Made by a program: the position numbers and the translations under genes. Positions 19,996-27,706 of a stretch of 64,000 bases of DNA are shown here, piece by piece (position 1 is the first letter of the stretch; the number at the start of each line of letters is the position of its first letter). The stretch is from Alphaproteobacteria bacterium (GTDB lineage: Bacteria; Pseudomonadota; Alphaproteobacteria; RF32; CAG-239): positions 161,418 to 225,417 of the forward strand of contig SUUZ01000002.1 of the NCBI GenBank assembly GCA_015062235.1. Reading direction: 5' to 3'. The notes beneath the pieces were generated by a model. The model was not told where the DNA came from. It searched no databases and was given only the letters and a program-made list of their open reading frames with translations.

Positions 19996-20478
19996 TTATT
20001 CTTTGATACTTTGCTGAATAGCGGCTATTTTATTTTTATATTTCATTAGAGCTTCTTGATTCTTTGGGGTCCAATTTATAGAATAATCGTTTAGATTTAC
20101 CCACTTAAGTTCTTTTTGTTTCAGTGGCTCTACCACTTTTAACAACGATAAATCTGTTGGCGCACACACAAACCAATGAAGCTTATATTTATTATTACGT
20201 ATAGAACCCAATTTCTTTATTATATCAATATTTAGATTTGTTTCTTCTTTTATTTCTCTATGTACAGCGGCATTTAGTGTTTCACCAGGTTCTACTTTTC
20301 CACCTGGAACGACATATTGAGTATCATTAGTATTGATTACTGTATTTTTCTGAGCGGTTTGCGCTAGAATTTTGTCTTGAGACACAATAACAGCACAAAC
20401 AACATCTTGGTTGTTACCTTTTAACCTATTGAACACTTCCCAATAGAAAAACTCTTTTAATTTTTGAAAAAAGCTCAT
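19996..20478 (-). CDS. Nudix hydrolase
   Basis: The 160-residue protein contains a full Nudix box, GGKVEPGETLNAAVHREIKEETN (about 59-81): G-x5-E-x7-R-E-x-x-E-E, with Asn replacing the usual Gly near its end. The box binds Mg and hydrolyses nucleoside diphosphates linked to another moiety. The N-terminus (SFFQKLKEFFYWEVFNRLKG) is an amphipathic helix. AAGGAG lies 7 nt before the ATG. It is co-transcribed with the MazG-like gene. MutT-like sanitising activity is plausible but the substrate cannot be read. Confidence 0.88.
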   Translation of the reverse strand: MSFFQKLKEFFYWEVFNRLKGNNQDVVCAVIVSQDKILAQTAQKNTVINTNDTQYVVPGGKVEPGETLNAAVHREIKEETNLNIDIIKKLGSIRNNKYKLHWFVCAPTDLSLLKVVEPLKQKELKWVNLNDYSINWTPKNQEALMKYKNKIAAIQQSIKE

Positions 20479-20540
20479 ATTTATTCTCCTTATTGTCGTT
20501 TATTCATTAATAGAATAAGATTGAGTATTTATCAAGTATT

Positions 20541-20580
20541 TAAAAAGCGAAACCGCCTATCCATACAACGGAAGGCGGTT
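20541..20580 (-). terminator. Terminator in the 20.5-21.1 kb intergenic region
   Basis: The stem AACCGCC (20551-20557) pairs with GGCGGTT (20574-20580) around a 16-nt loop. On the minus strand it is followed by TCGCTTTTTAA, so it ends a transcript coming from higher coordinates. Confidence 0.65.
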
Positions 20581-20993
20581 AGTTTTTAGATAGTTCGTTT
20601 TACTGAAAGGTTTTTTACCATGCGTTGCCATTCATCTCTTGCAACTTGTCGGAATATCCTAGCTTTAGGTCTCCTTTCTCATATCTCATAAAGATTACAA
20701 TTCCCAAGCTGTATCAGCCTGTACTCCATCTTTTATGGAAAAAATCTTATCCTATGTGATACGAAACAAAAACTACAAAAAACTGCTCTTGGTCTCAGAA
20801 TGATGATCAGTCAGGCTAAAACCTCAACTCCTAAATTAAAAGCGAAAATTGTTATGCGCAATAAAATTTCAAAAAACGCTAATAAAAAAAGAGATTTGTG
20901 AGGAACCATAGACAAAGTTTTCAAGTTTATCCGATCCACACTTTGCTTTGTTCTCAATATATTGATATAATTCATACATATTCTTAAAAAAGT
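20545..20993 (-). ncRNA. Candidate ~450-nt transcript of unknown nature
   Basis: This 660-bp space between the Nudix gene and the epimerase-like gene holds a promoter (21000-21027) and a terminator (20541-20580) in the same minus-strand orientation, bounding about 450 nt without a long frame. I see no RNase P, tmRNA, SRP or 6S signature. Short coding-like pieces occur: a 36-codon frame at 20869-20979 and fragments near 20700-20760 (...FSIKDGVQADTAWEL) and 20600-20700 (...RQVARDEWQRMVKNLS). It may be a structured RNA, a run of small peptides, or a decayed gene. Confidence 0.35.
20869..20979 (-). CDS. Possible 36-codon small ORF
   Basis: ATG at 20979 opens 36 codons (MYELYQYIENKAKCGSDKLE..., ending ...FFISVF) before TGA. 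Amino-acid use looks protein-like in the first 25 residues. It would start only about 14 nt after the predicted transcription start and has no ribosome binding site, so it may instead be the 5' scrap of a broken gene. Confidence 0.3.
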   Translation of the reverse strand: MYELYQYIENKAKCGSDKLENFVYGSSQISFFISVF

Positions 20994-20999
20994 GCCTTT

Positions 21000-21027
21000 T
21001 TTATATAGTATATTTCATTTTTGTCAA
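21000..21027 (-). promoter_or_regulatory. Strong promoter for the unknown minus-strand transcript
   Basis: Consensus TTGACA (21022-21027) and TATAAA (21000-21005) with a 16-bp spacer, reading into 20993-20545. Confidence 0.6.
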
Positions 21028-21141
21028 GTTACATTTCACCTTATATGAATAGCTTCTGATATTTTGAATAATGATTTTATACTCATAAATTATTAACACT
21101 ATTTATATTATATTTAACAAACAGTTTGAAGGAAAAGGACT

Positions 21142-21909
21142 ATGTATCATAAAGGATTAAAATTACATTCGACAAATGTAGATAATTATTGTGTGGAAAT
21201 AAAAAAATTATATGAACAAAGAATTTTTGACTATATTGAGCTATTTGCTATTCCTAATAATTTAGAAACTATTGAAAAATGGAAAAAATTTGATATTCCA
21301 TATATTATTCATGCACCCTATTTTTCCTATGGTTTTAATTTAGCAGATAAAGAAAAATATTTGCAAAATTCAAAGACATATAAAGAAGTAAAACAATTTG
21401 CTGATGAATTAAATGCGAAATATATAATTTTTCATGGTGGTGTCGATGGTTGTGTTGATGAAACAATTCGCCAACTTAATTTATTTAATGAACAAAGAGC
21501 CTTGATTGAAAATAAACCATATGTCGCTTATGAGTATCTTGGAGAAGATCATTTTTGTATTGGCTATTGTCCTGAAGAAATTGCAAAAATAAAACAAGAA
21601 ACTGGTTGCGGATTTGTGCTAGATTTTGGACATGCTATATGTTCGGCCAATTCACAGAAAAAAGATATCTATAATTATTGTAATGAATTTAATTTACTAA
21701 AACCTGAAATGTATCATTTGACTGATTCTAAAGATATAACTTCGCAATATGATGATCATTCTCATCTTGGTAAGGGTAGTATGAATTTAGAAATTATAAC
21801 TAAAATGATTGCTGATAATTCCATTATAACAATTGAAACAAAGAAAGACTATCCAAACAGTTTGAAGGATTTTGTAGAGGATATTGTTGTATTAAATAAA
21901 TATATATAG
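21142..21909 (+). CDS. TIM-barrel sugar isomerase/epimerase-like protein
   Basis: The 255-residue protein has the alternating strand pattern of the AP endonuclease 2/xylose isomerase-like barrel. Metal and substrate motifs can be read: PYIIHAPYF (about 52-60), YIIFHGGVD (about 92-100), VAYEYLGED (about 130-138), GFVLDFGHA (about 155-163), MYHLTDSKD with DHSHLGKGSM (about 191-217), and the last-strand ITIETKKD. Members include sugar-phosphate isomerases and IolE/Hyi types; substrate is unknown. GGAAAAGG precedes the ATG. Codon use is extremely AT-rich and the gene sits alone, which could reflect recent acquisition. Confidence 0.8.
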   Translation: MYHKGLKLHSTNVDNYCVEIKKLYEQRIFDYIELFAIPNNLETIEKWKKFDIPYIIHAPYFSYGFNLADKEKYLQNSKTYKEVKQFADELNAKYIIFHGGVDGCVDETIRQLNLFNEQRALIENKPYVAYEYLGEDHFCIGYCPEEIAKIKQETGCGFVLDFGHAICSANSQKKDIYNYCNEFNLLKPEMYHLTDSKDITSQYDDHSHLGKGSMNLEIITKMIADNSIITIETKKDYPNSLKDFVEDIVVLNKYI

Positions 21910-21937
21910 AACAGCTTGTAATGCTTGTCTAATAAAC

Positions 21938-21970
21938 AAAACCACCAAACTTTCAATATTGGTGGTTTTT
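21938..21970. terminator. Bidirectional terminator
   Basis: An 11-bp stem (21938-21948 with 21959-21969) closed by a 10-nt loop, with A-run and T-run on opposite sides, serves the converging genes ending at 21909 and 21974. Confidence 0.88.
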
Positions 21971-21973
21971 GAT

Positions 21974-23440
21974 TTATCCTCGTTGTTTGGAAGAATTTAC
22001 AGCAACCTTTTTAGATTTTTGGGCTGGTGTTTTAGATAACTTTTTATCTGCAACATCTGCAACTTTATGCCAACTTTCTTCCTTACCTGTTGTTGAGTTT
22101 TGGTTAAGCATTTGCCAAAAATGATATGCTGCAAAAACTGCTGTATTTCTATCCATTTTTATTGAATTATCTTCTGAAGATATTATTAAACTATCCATAA
22201 ATTGTTTTTGCTCTTCTTTAGGCATTCCTACCAAAGCCTTGCTTAATACTTTGTCTAAGTATGCGCACTTATCTTCTAGCGATGAAAACTGGTCTAATTC
22301 TTCTTCGACAACCTCTAAAAGATACATATTTTTGCTACTACGTCGGTTATACACTAAAGGAACCAATGCTAGTGCATATAAGCCATCTTTAGTTCGTTTG
22401 TCTTGCGGAATATCAACATTAGCTCTAGCTACTGTAGTTTCAATATTAGCAATAATTTGTTTTTTATCAATATTAGTTGCTTTACAGATATGTTGCAGAA
22501 ATTCATCTGCTCCACCTTGATATAGTAAAGCTGTTTGCTCTGCTAAACTTTTTCCCTCTAAATGTTTCTCTAGTAAAGAGATAAAAAATTCTAGTTTATC
22601 AACAATAATTGCTTTTCTTCCTGGGGCTTTAGCACGAAAACTAGCAGTCGATATAGGTACAGATTTTCTTTCTTTATTAGCGCTACTAGTTAAAATCTGG
22701 TAGGTTGAGTCATCATATTCAAATTCGCCATCAGGAACATCTATAGACACTGCATGATAATTATATCTATCTCGAGGATAAAAAATTAATGTTCCACCAC
22801 TCATTTTATGGGTTCGAATAAACTCACGAATCGCTGTGTCTGTATTTGCAACTTCGTAAGCAAATGGTTTAACTTCATTGGTGTTGATGTATGAACGACA
22901 TAAAGCAGAACTTTCCCTTAAATTTTGCGGAATAATACCTTCTAAACCCATAGCTTTAAGTGCACGATAATCTGCTGCACACTGGGTAGCCAAACAATGA
23001 GATGATATTTGAGACACTCCTACTGCATCACGAAAATTTCTTCTAATTTCTTTGGTTCGACTACGTGGATTTTTTAGCCTGTCAATTGATGCTGAAAGTG
23101 AATCAGTTCTGGCATAGATAAATTCTTTAGCCAAAAGGTTTATTTGAGTATTTATTTCTTCCTTGATAATAGCATTAGCAACACTATCTTTTCGCCCTCT
23201 ATTTTCTAGCATTCCAAGTAATTCGCCACTATCTTTTTGTTCAATTATAGCCGAAGCTAAAATATCTTTAAAACTGGTTTGGGTTTGAGCCTTGCCACAC
23301 AATGACACTAAAGTTAGTCCTAAAACTAGACCTACTTTTTTAGTTATTTTTATTCCTGTTTTGACGCCTCTATGCAGACCTTTACGTAACTTTATTTTTA
23401 ATATTTTTAACCTTAATTTTTCTTCATCAGTTAGGTTCAT
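21974..23440 (-). CDS. Exported or membrane-anchored protein, possible papain-like fold
   Basis: The 488-residue protein has a positively charged N-terminus followed by one hydrophobic segment (VGLVLGLTLVSLCGKAQ, about 36-52), which could be a signal peptide or anchor. The rest is soluble. A stretch with HCLATQCAADYRALKAMG (about 148-165) and, further on, GGTLIFYPRDRYNYHAVSID (about 216-235) places Cys before His in a way seen in NlpC/CHAP-type peptidases. That is a weak resemblance, not an assignment. The tail is Lys-rich (KKLSKTPAQKSKKVAVNSSK). I recognise no named family. Single-gene unit. Confidence 0.55.
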   Translation of the reverse strand: MNLTDEEKLRLKILKIKLRKGLHRGVKTGIKITKKVGLVLGLTLVSLCGKAQTQTSFKDILASAIIEQKDSGELLGMLENRGRKDSVANAIIKEEINTQINLLAKEFIYARTDSLSASIDRLKNPRSRTKEIRRNFRDAVGVSQISSHCLATQCAADYRALKAMGLEGIIPQNLRESSALCRSYINTNEVKPFAYEVANTDTAIREFIRTHKMSGGTLIFYPRDRYNYHAVSIDVPDGEFEYDDSTYQILTSSANKERKSVPISTASFRAKAPGRKAIIVDKLEFFISLLEKHLEGKSLAEQTALLYQGGADEFLQHICKATNIDKKQIIANIETTVARANVDIPQDKRTKDGLYALALVPLVYNRRSSKNMYLLEVVEEELDQFSSLEDKCAYLDKVLSKALVGMPKEEQKQFMDSLIISSEDNSIKMDRNTAVFAAYHFWQMLNQNSTTGKEESWHKVADVADKKLSKTPAQKSKKVAVNSSKQRG

Positions 23441-23560
23441 TTATTTGTTCCATATTGTTTATATTAATGACATTTTAGCTAAAACACTTTAATCTTTGTT
23501 ATATACTAACTAATTGCTAATAACAAGATGTTTTTTTGTATTTTTTGTCATATACTAACT

Positions 23561-25408
23561 TTAAAAAACTCGATAATGACCACGTAATTTTTTGCGCCAA
23601 GATTTAACTGGAGTAAATAAAGCTAAACATCTTAAAAACCTTATTTTAATAAGCGACAATATTGGAAAACAAAGTCGATATTTACCAATGTTTTCTCTCA
23701 TTTTATTAAGTTGGTCTTTACTGGTGTTTCCCATATATTCAGCTATTTTAATGAATGAGTAAACATCATCCCACCTAAATTTTCCTAATGCATATTGGGC
23801 TCCTAAACCTTGGATTAGAGCATAGTTTTTGCGGAAAAACCTGCTTTCTTTATATTTTAGAGCATTTACAGCAAATTGGTTATCTATTAATTTTAACTTG
23901 CCACTTGGCTCTAAAATAAAGTTTTCTGGTCTAATATCACGATGAACACATTTAGCCTCTAACAACGTTATTATAATATCATCAAATTGTTTAACGATAT
24001 CATCTTTTTGTTTGTCAGTTAATTGATTGTTTGCAATTAATGATTGCAAGTTATCGCCATTGATAAATTCCATTGCAATAAATTTTCTATCTTTATCACA
24101 ACGATAAAACCAAGGTTTAATAAAGTTATTTTGATTTATGTCATATAATAATTTGGTGAATTTAAATTCATTTTTGCAAGTATTTTCTATTCCACCCCAT
24201 TTGATGAACAGTCTTTCACTGCCTTTATATCCTTCAAAATATGTATAACCAGATGCCCCATAATTATTTATCATAATGGGTTTAACATCTTGTAGTTCAT
24301 AGTTATTATGTAAATAATTAATAACAGTATCGGAATCAACAAGTTGATGATTATAGTATACTGTTTGGTCTTTAGGTCGAGTAAAAATATAGTGCTTGTC
24401 AGCCATAAAACTTCGTAACATTTGATAATAGTTATCAAATGGAAATTTTTCTTTGTCAGATGTTGTATTAGGAAAAATTCGTTTTAACAAACAAGCTACT
24501 TTTGTATAGTAATCGCTAGCAATTTTCTTTTTATGTATTACAGCATGATAAATAAGAGAATAAAAATAGTTCTCATCATTTAATACATATATGTTATTAT
24601 CGTTTAAAACCTTTGATGATAGCATTTCTTCTTGCCAATCTTTATGGTAATAATTATCACCAATATGACGAATATCCCAAAATACTTTTTGTTGATTAAC
24701 TATATTGTAGCAATGAACTCGATTAGGTGTTGCTGTAGCAGGAGTGGCATTCAACAAAAGCATCGTATTAAAGTATTCTGCGGCTAAAATATCAATATCG
24801 CCATGTTCTTTGGTGGTAAATTCTTTGGGCAAACATTCATAATTGCGTAATACTACATAGTTAGTAGTGTTATTTAATAAATAAAAAACTTCTTCAAGAT
24901 TGGCAAAACCATTGGTACCTAGCAAGTCTTGATTTATTTGCTGATATTTTTTGTTCCATTTATCTGGGGCTGTTTTTAGATAATCATCATAGTTTTTGCC
25001 AAGCAACAAAGTAATATCGTGATTAGTTTCTATAACACTGTTGGTTGCATGAATTTTGCTTCCACCTCCAGTTAATTTGCGATATTTTTCTTTTAAATTA
25101 AAAATATTTACATTAACTTTTTCATGACCACGAGATGTTTCAACATATTCGTAATTAGGCTGTTTATCTAAAACCGTAATAAGCAAAAATCGCCCATCAC
25201 CACATTCTTGTTGTTTTTTAGAATTGTTATCTAACTTTACGCCATAAAATCTGGTAAAATTTTTAGCAATATTTTTCTTATTCCAAGCAATATCAAAACA
25301 TTCAAGTATAGTCAGATTTTTTTGAATATCTTCTAAAATTTGTTTTTCTTTCGAACGAGCATTTTGCCACAAAACAATTAAATGAAGTTCTGGTTGGTTA
25401 TTACTCAT
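23561..25408 (-). CDS. Nucleotidyltransferase-like and protein-kinase-like fusion protein
   Basis: The 615-residue protein has three parts. Residues 1-140 form an unnamed domain (LHLIVLWQNARSKEKQIL...). Residues about 170-330 resemble the nucleotidyltransferase fold, with HGDIDILAAEY at 202-212 supplying an acidic D-x-D pair. Residues about 375-560 are kinase-like: VHRDIRPENFIL holds the catalytic loop (H489, R490, D491, N495) and KLIDNQF the metal-binding D509, where the usual DFG reads DNQ. This hints at small-molecule or sugar phosphorylation of the kind seen in LPS-core kinases. It lies 11 bp after a glycosyltransferase, so a role in surface glycan assembly is inferred. Confidence 0.65.
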   Translation of the reverse strand: MSNNQPELHLIVLWQNARSKEKQILEDIQKNLTILECFDIAWNKKNIAKNFTRFYGVKLDNNSKKQQECGDGRFLLITVLDKQPNYEYVETSRGHEKVNVNIFNLKEKYRKLTGGGSKIHATNSVIETNHDITLLLGKNYDDYLKTAPDKWNKKYQQINQDLLGTNGFANLEEVFYLLNNTTNYVVLRNYECLPKEFTTKEHGDIDILAAEYFNTMLLLNATPATATPNRVHCYNIVNQQKVFWDIRHIGDNYYHKDWQEEMLSSKVLNDNNIYVLNDENYFYSLIYHAVIHKKKIASDYYTKVACLLKRIFPNTTSDKEKFPFDNYYQMLRSFMADKHYIFTRPKDQTVYYNHQLVDSDTVINYLHNNYELQDVKPIMINNYGASGYTYFEGYKGSERLFIKWGGIENTCKNEFKFTKLLYDINQNNFIKPWFYRCDKDRKFIAMEFINGDNLQSLIANNQLTDKQKDDIVKQFDDIIITLLEAKCVHRDIRPENFILEPSGKLKLIDNQFAVNALKYKESRFFRKNYALIQGLGAQYALGKFRWDDVYSFIKIAEYMGNTSKDQLNKMRENIGKYRLCFPILSLIKIRFLRCLALFTPVKSWRKKLRGHYRVF

Positions 25409-25419
25409 ATTTTGCTCCT

Positions 25420-26283
25420 TTAGGATATTAACTTGCTTAGACCGAATATGTCTGGAACTTCGGCTGTTGGAATCTTTAAATTACCTGCTTGTTTGGCTAA
25501 TCCGCGGGTGTTTTTGCATGACGAATTTTGTAACTTTTTAGCTAGATTTTTGCGAACTAAGGTCATGTGGTGCATTCGCAATTCGGTAATAACACGATAT
25601 TTAGCCCAAAAATAGTGAGATAGTCTTCGAGTAGGATCAGTTAAAACAACAGCCTTTTTGTTGGGTTCTAATTTAGAAAACCAATAAATGCGTGAAAAAA
25701 ATTGTTCAAAACACCCTTGTTTATCTAAAATCATTTGAGTTGGTTTTTGAGCATAACGTATTTGAGCACAAAAAGCATGGGTAACATTGTTTTTGATGAT
25801 AAATTCTTTGCCCATTTCAACTTCATCATGAAGATAAAATTCATCGGTATCCATTGTCATAAAATAGCGGCAACCATGCTTATAAGCGGCTTTTAATCCT
25901 ATATTGCGTTTTGCTCGTTCTTGTTTGCCTGCAGATAAGTTATAATTTGGTATATACTCAATAAGCTCATCAATTAATTTTTGTTCTTTTAGTTTTTGTA
26001 ATAATGGTAAAAGATTATTGTTAGATTTTTCGCCATACCAAGAATTTTTCTGATACACAACATTGATATAATCAGCATTTTTTCTAACACTTTTGATAGA
26101 TGCTTCTAATAGTTCTTCGCCATCAAATACTGAATATGATATACCCCATTTGTATTTTTTTATTAAATCTTTAATATATTGCTTTTCAAGTAATTGACGT
26201 TGTTTGCGGCGCAAATTTTTGTCTTTAATAAATAGAGTTTTTAATCTGATTAATTTTAATCCTATTGAGGAAAGTCCTATCAT
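25420..26283 (-). CDS. GT-A type glycosyltransferase (GT2-like)
   Basis: The 287-residue protein starts with a basic region, then WGISYSVFDGEELLEASIKSVRKNADYINVVY, the nucleotide-sugar binding half of a GT-A fold. YFMTMDTDEFY (about 139-149) contains the D-x-D metal motif. A later basic segment (DPTRRLSHYFWAKYRV) may bind phosphate or acceptor. No membrane helix is obvious. It is the first gene of a two-gene operon with the nucleotidyltransferase/kinase fusion. Donor and acceptor cannot be told. Confidence 0.75.
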   Translation of the reverse strand: MIGLSSIGLKLIRLKTLFIKDKNLRRKQRQLLEKQYIKDLIKKYKWGISYSVFDGEELLEASIKSVRKNADYINVVYQKNSWYGEKSNNNLLPLLQKLKEQKLIDELIEYIPNYNLSAGKQERAKRNIGLKAAYKHGCRYFMTMDTDEFYLHDEVEMGKEFIIKNNVTHAFCAQIRYAQKPTQMILDKQGCFEQFFSRIYWFSKLEPNKKAVVLTDPTRRLSHYFWAKYRVITELRMHHMTLVRKNLAKKLQNSSCKNTRGLAKQAGNLKIPTAEVPDIFGLSKLIS

Positions 26284-26455
26284 TTTTTAGTCCTTATTTC
26301 GCAATACAACTTATTCGTTAATATTTCTCATTATTCTATTTTATCAATTAAAAGTTGTTTTAAATTAGTTACAACAATCTGTCTGTAAAAGCAATATTTT
26401 TTTAGATATTGAAATATAACATTTTATAACTATTTATTTTAGACAGGAGGAAATA

Positions 26456-26953
26456 ATGACGATTATTGTTAATGATAAAATGCAAACAAATTATAGTTAT
26501 GAACTTGTTGAACCTATAGGTAAAAATTTTGCTTTTGACTTCACACCAGAACTTAGTCCAAAACAAATGCTGGCAATGGGAGTTTTTGAAGGGCACTATC
26601 TTAACGATTGTCAAAATGAATTTCCGTATGACTGGTTTGAAAATGCCAAGATATCTCTTAGCAAACCAGACATTTCTTGTAATATGTTTGGGTTAAAATC
26701 ACGCCAACCGTTATCTGTTTGGCAAAAAAAAGGATGGATAATTATGCCTGATCCACGAGGTTGGTTTCAGTGGTATTGTCGTTATTACATGGGAAGAAGA
26801 ATTATAGATATTGATAAAATACAAATAAAACGTTGGCGTTCTTTTAGGCGACACAAAGCACAAATTGAACAAAATTGTTCTATGTTTGATATAGATTGTC
26901 GCAAACGCCAACGTCAAGCCCTGTTACAATGGGCCTACAACCCGATATTTTAA
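26456..26953 (+). CDS. Conserved hypothetical protein (DPRGWFQWYCRYY family)
   Basis: The 165-residue protein has an AGGAGG site 6 nt before its ATG. It is dense in Trp, Tyr, Arg and Cys. Blocks such as LSPKQMLAMGVFEG, WQKKGWIIMPDPRGWFQWYCRYYMGRR and CRKRQRQALLQWAYN are strongly constrained and recur, as far as I remember, in conserved hypothetical proteins of many bacteria. No signal peptide. Basic clusters near the C-terminus could bind nucleic acid. The function is not known to me. It is a single gene facing the truncated surface-protein gene. Confidence 0.75.
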   Translation: MTIIVNDKMQTNYSYELVEPIGKNFAFDFTPELSPKQMLAMGVFEGHYLNDCQNEFPYDWFENAKISLSKPDISCNMFGLKSRQPLSVWQKKGWIIMPDPRGWFQWYCRYYMGRRIIDIDKIQIKRWRSFRRHKAQIEQNCSMFDIDCRKRQRQALLQWAYNPIF

Positions 26954-26985
26954 AAAATGGTATTTTCTTAACGAGTAAATATCCT

Positions 26986-27236
26986 TTATTGAGCTATCTC
27001 AAAACCAGTACCTAAACCAGGCGTAACTGTAACACCACCTGTAGTAAAGCTGTAAACACAACGAGCTGATGGTGTATAACTAGCAGCATAACCGCCACCT
27101 CTATTAAGATTAGAAATACTACCATTATAGTAATTAAGCGACCAAATAATTGCATTATCTTTTGGGGTGGAGCTCCAATATTGTCCTGTTTCTAAAGCTG
27201 TACCTCCTGCAGCGACAAGTCTAGCATTTTTGGCTA
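26986..27236 (-). pseudogene. 3' remnant of a DUF1566/Lcl-type surface protein gene
   Basis: A minus-strand frame without start codon encodes about 80 residues ending in TAA. It reads AGGTALETGQYWSSTPKDNA...GGGYAASYTPSARCVYSF, matching the C-terminal domain of the protein at 41125 (GGTAITNGRHWTSSEANGTE...GGKYASKQYVRCI). The 5' part, including signal peptide and cysteine module, is gone, and the fragment abuts and overlaps the 3' end of the HAD-like gene. It is the relic of a third family member. Confidence 0.8.
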
Positions 27237-27706
27237 TTTATTTGTTCTAAATCATCTAAAACAACATTAGGATCTTTTGTAAAATCAAGTTCTATTCCTG
27301 GAGAAAGGTAACACTTATTTTGTTGCTTGCTATATAAACAAAATGGAGTTGTGAACCAATGAAGATACTTTATGCTATCATCAATATGAAAATCTATATG
27401 ATTACGACGACAATATTTTGCTTTAGCAATATTCCATAAATGGTCTGGTACTGTAAGTTTGCCATCACTGCCCTGCTCGGTTTTACCTAAACCTTGATAA
27501 TAATCTAAAATTGCAAAAACACTATCATATGGTATTTGATTATTGCGCAAATATTCTTCTACATCTGTTTTTGGTCCACCTGTTATGATATGAATTTGGT
27601 GTTTTCTTTGCTTGGCAAATTGGCAAAAACTAGCAAAATATTGGAGATGTTGATCAACAACACCGTGATAATCTAAACCAATCTTTAGTTTTTGACTAGT
27701 TATCAT
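27221..27706 (-). CDS. HAD-like protein with altered motif I
   Basis: The 161-residue protein shows HAD-superfamily spacing: motif I KIGLDYHGVVD (D12 to D18), motif II IIHIITGGP-like strand ending IITGGP (about 40-45), a lysine-containing middle, and IDFHIDDSIKYL (about 104-115) as motif IV. The general acid two residues after the nucleophile, normally Asp, is His14, which would weaken phosphatase chemistry. Its last codons run into the truncated gene at 26986, so its own C-terminus may have been rewritten by that deletion. It overlaps the AsmA-like gene by 11 bp as the last gene of the envelope cluster. Confidence 0.7.
   Translation of the reverse strand: MITSQKLKIGLDYHGVVDQHLQYFASFCQFAKQRKHQIHIITGGPKTDVEEYLRNNQIPYDSVFAILDYYQGLGKTEQGSDGKLTVPDHLWNIAKAKYCRRNHIDFHIDDSIKYLHWFTTPFCLYSKQQNKCYLSPGIELDFTKDPNVVLDDLEQINSQKC

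Noticed and set aside
20545..20993. RNase P RNA, tmRNA, SRP RNA or 6S RNA
   Set aside because: The expected conserved cores were looked for on both strands and not found.
26986..27236. Template/variable repeat pair of a diversity-generating retroelement, since DUF1566 domains can be targets
   Set aside because: The fragment and the domain at 41125 differ at all bases, not mainly at adenines, and no reverse transcriptase gene is in the window.
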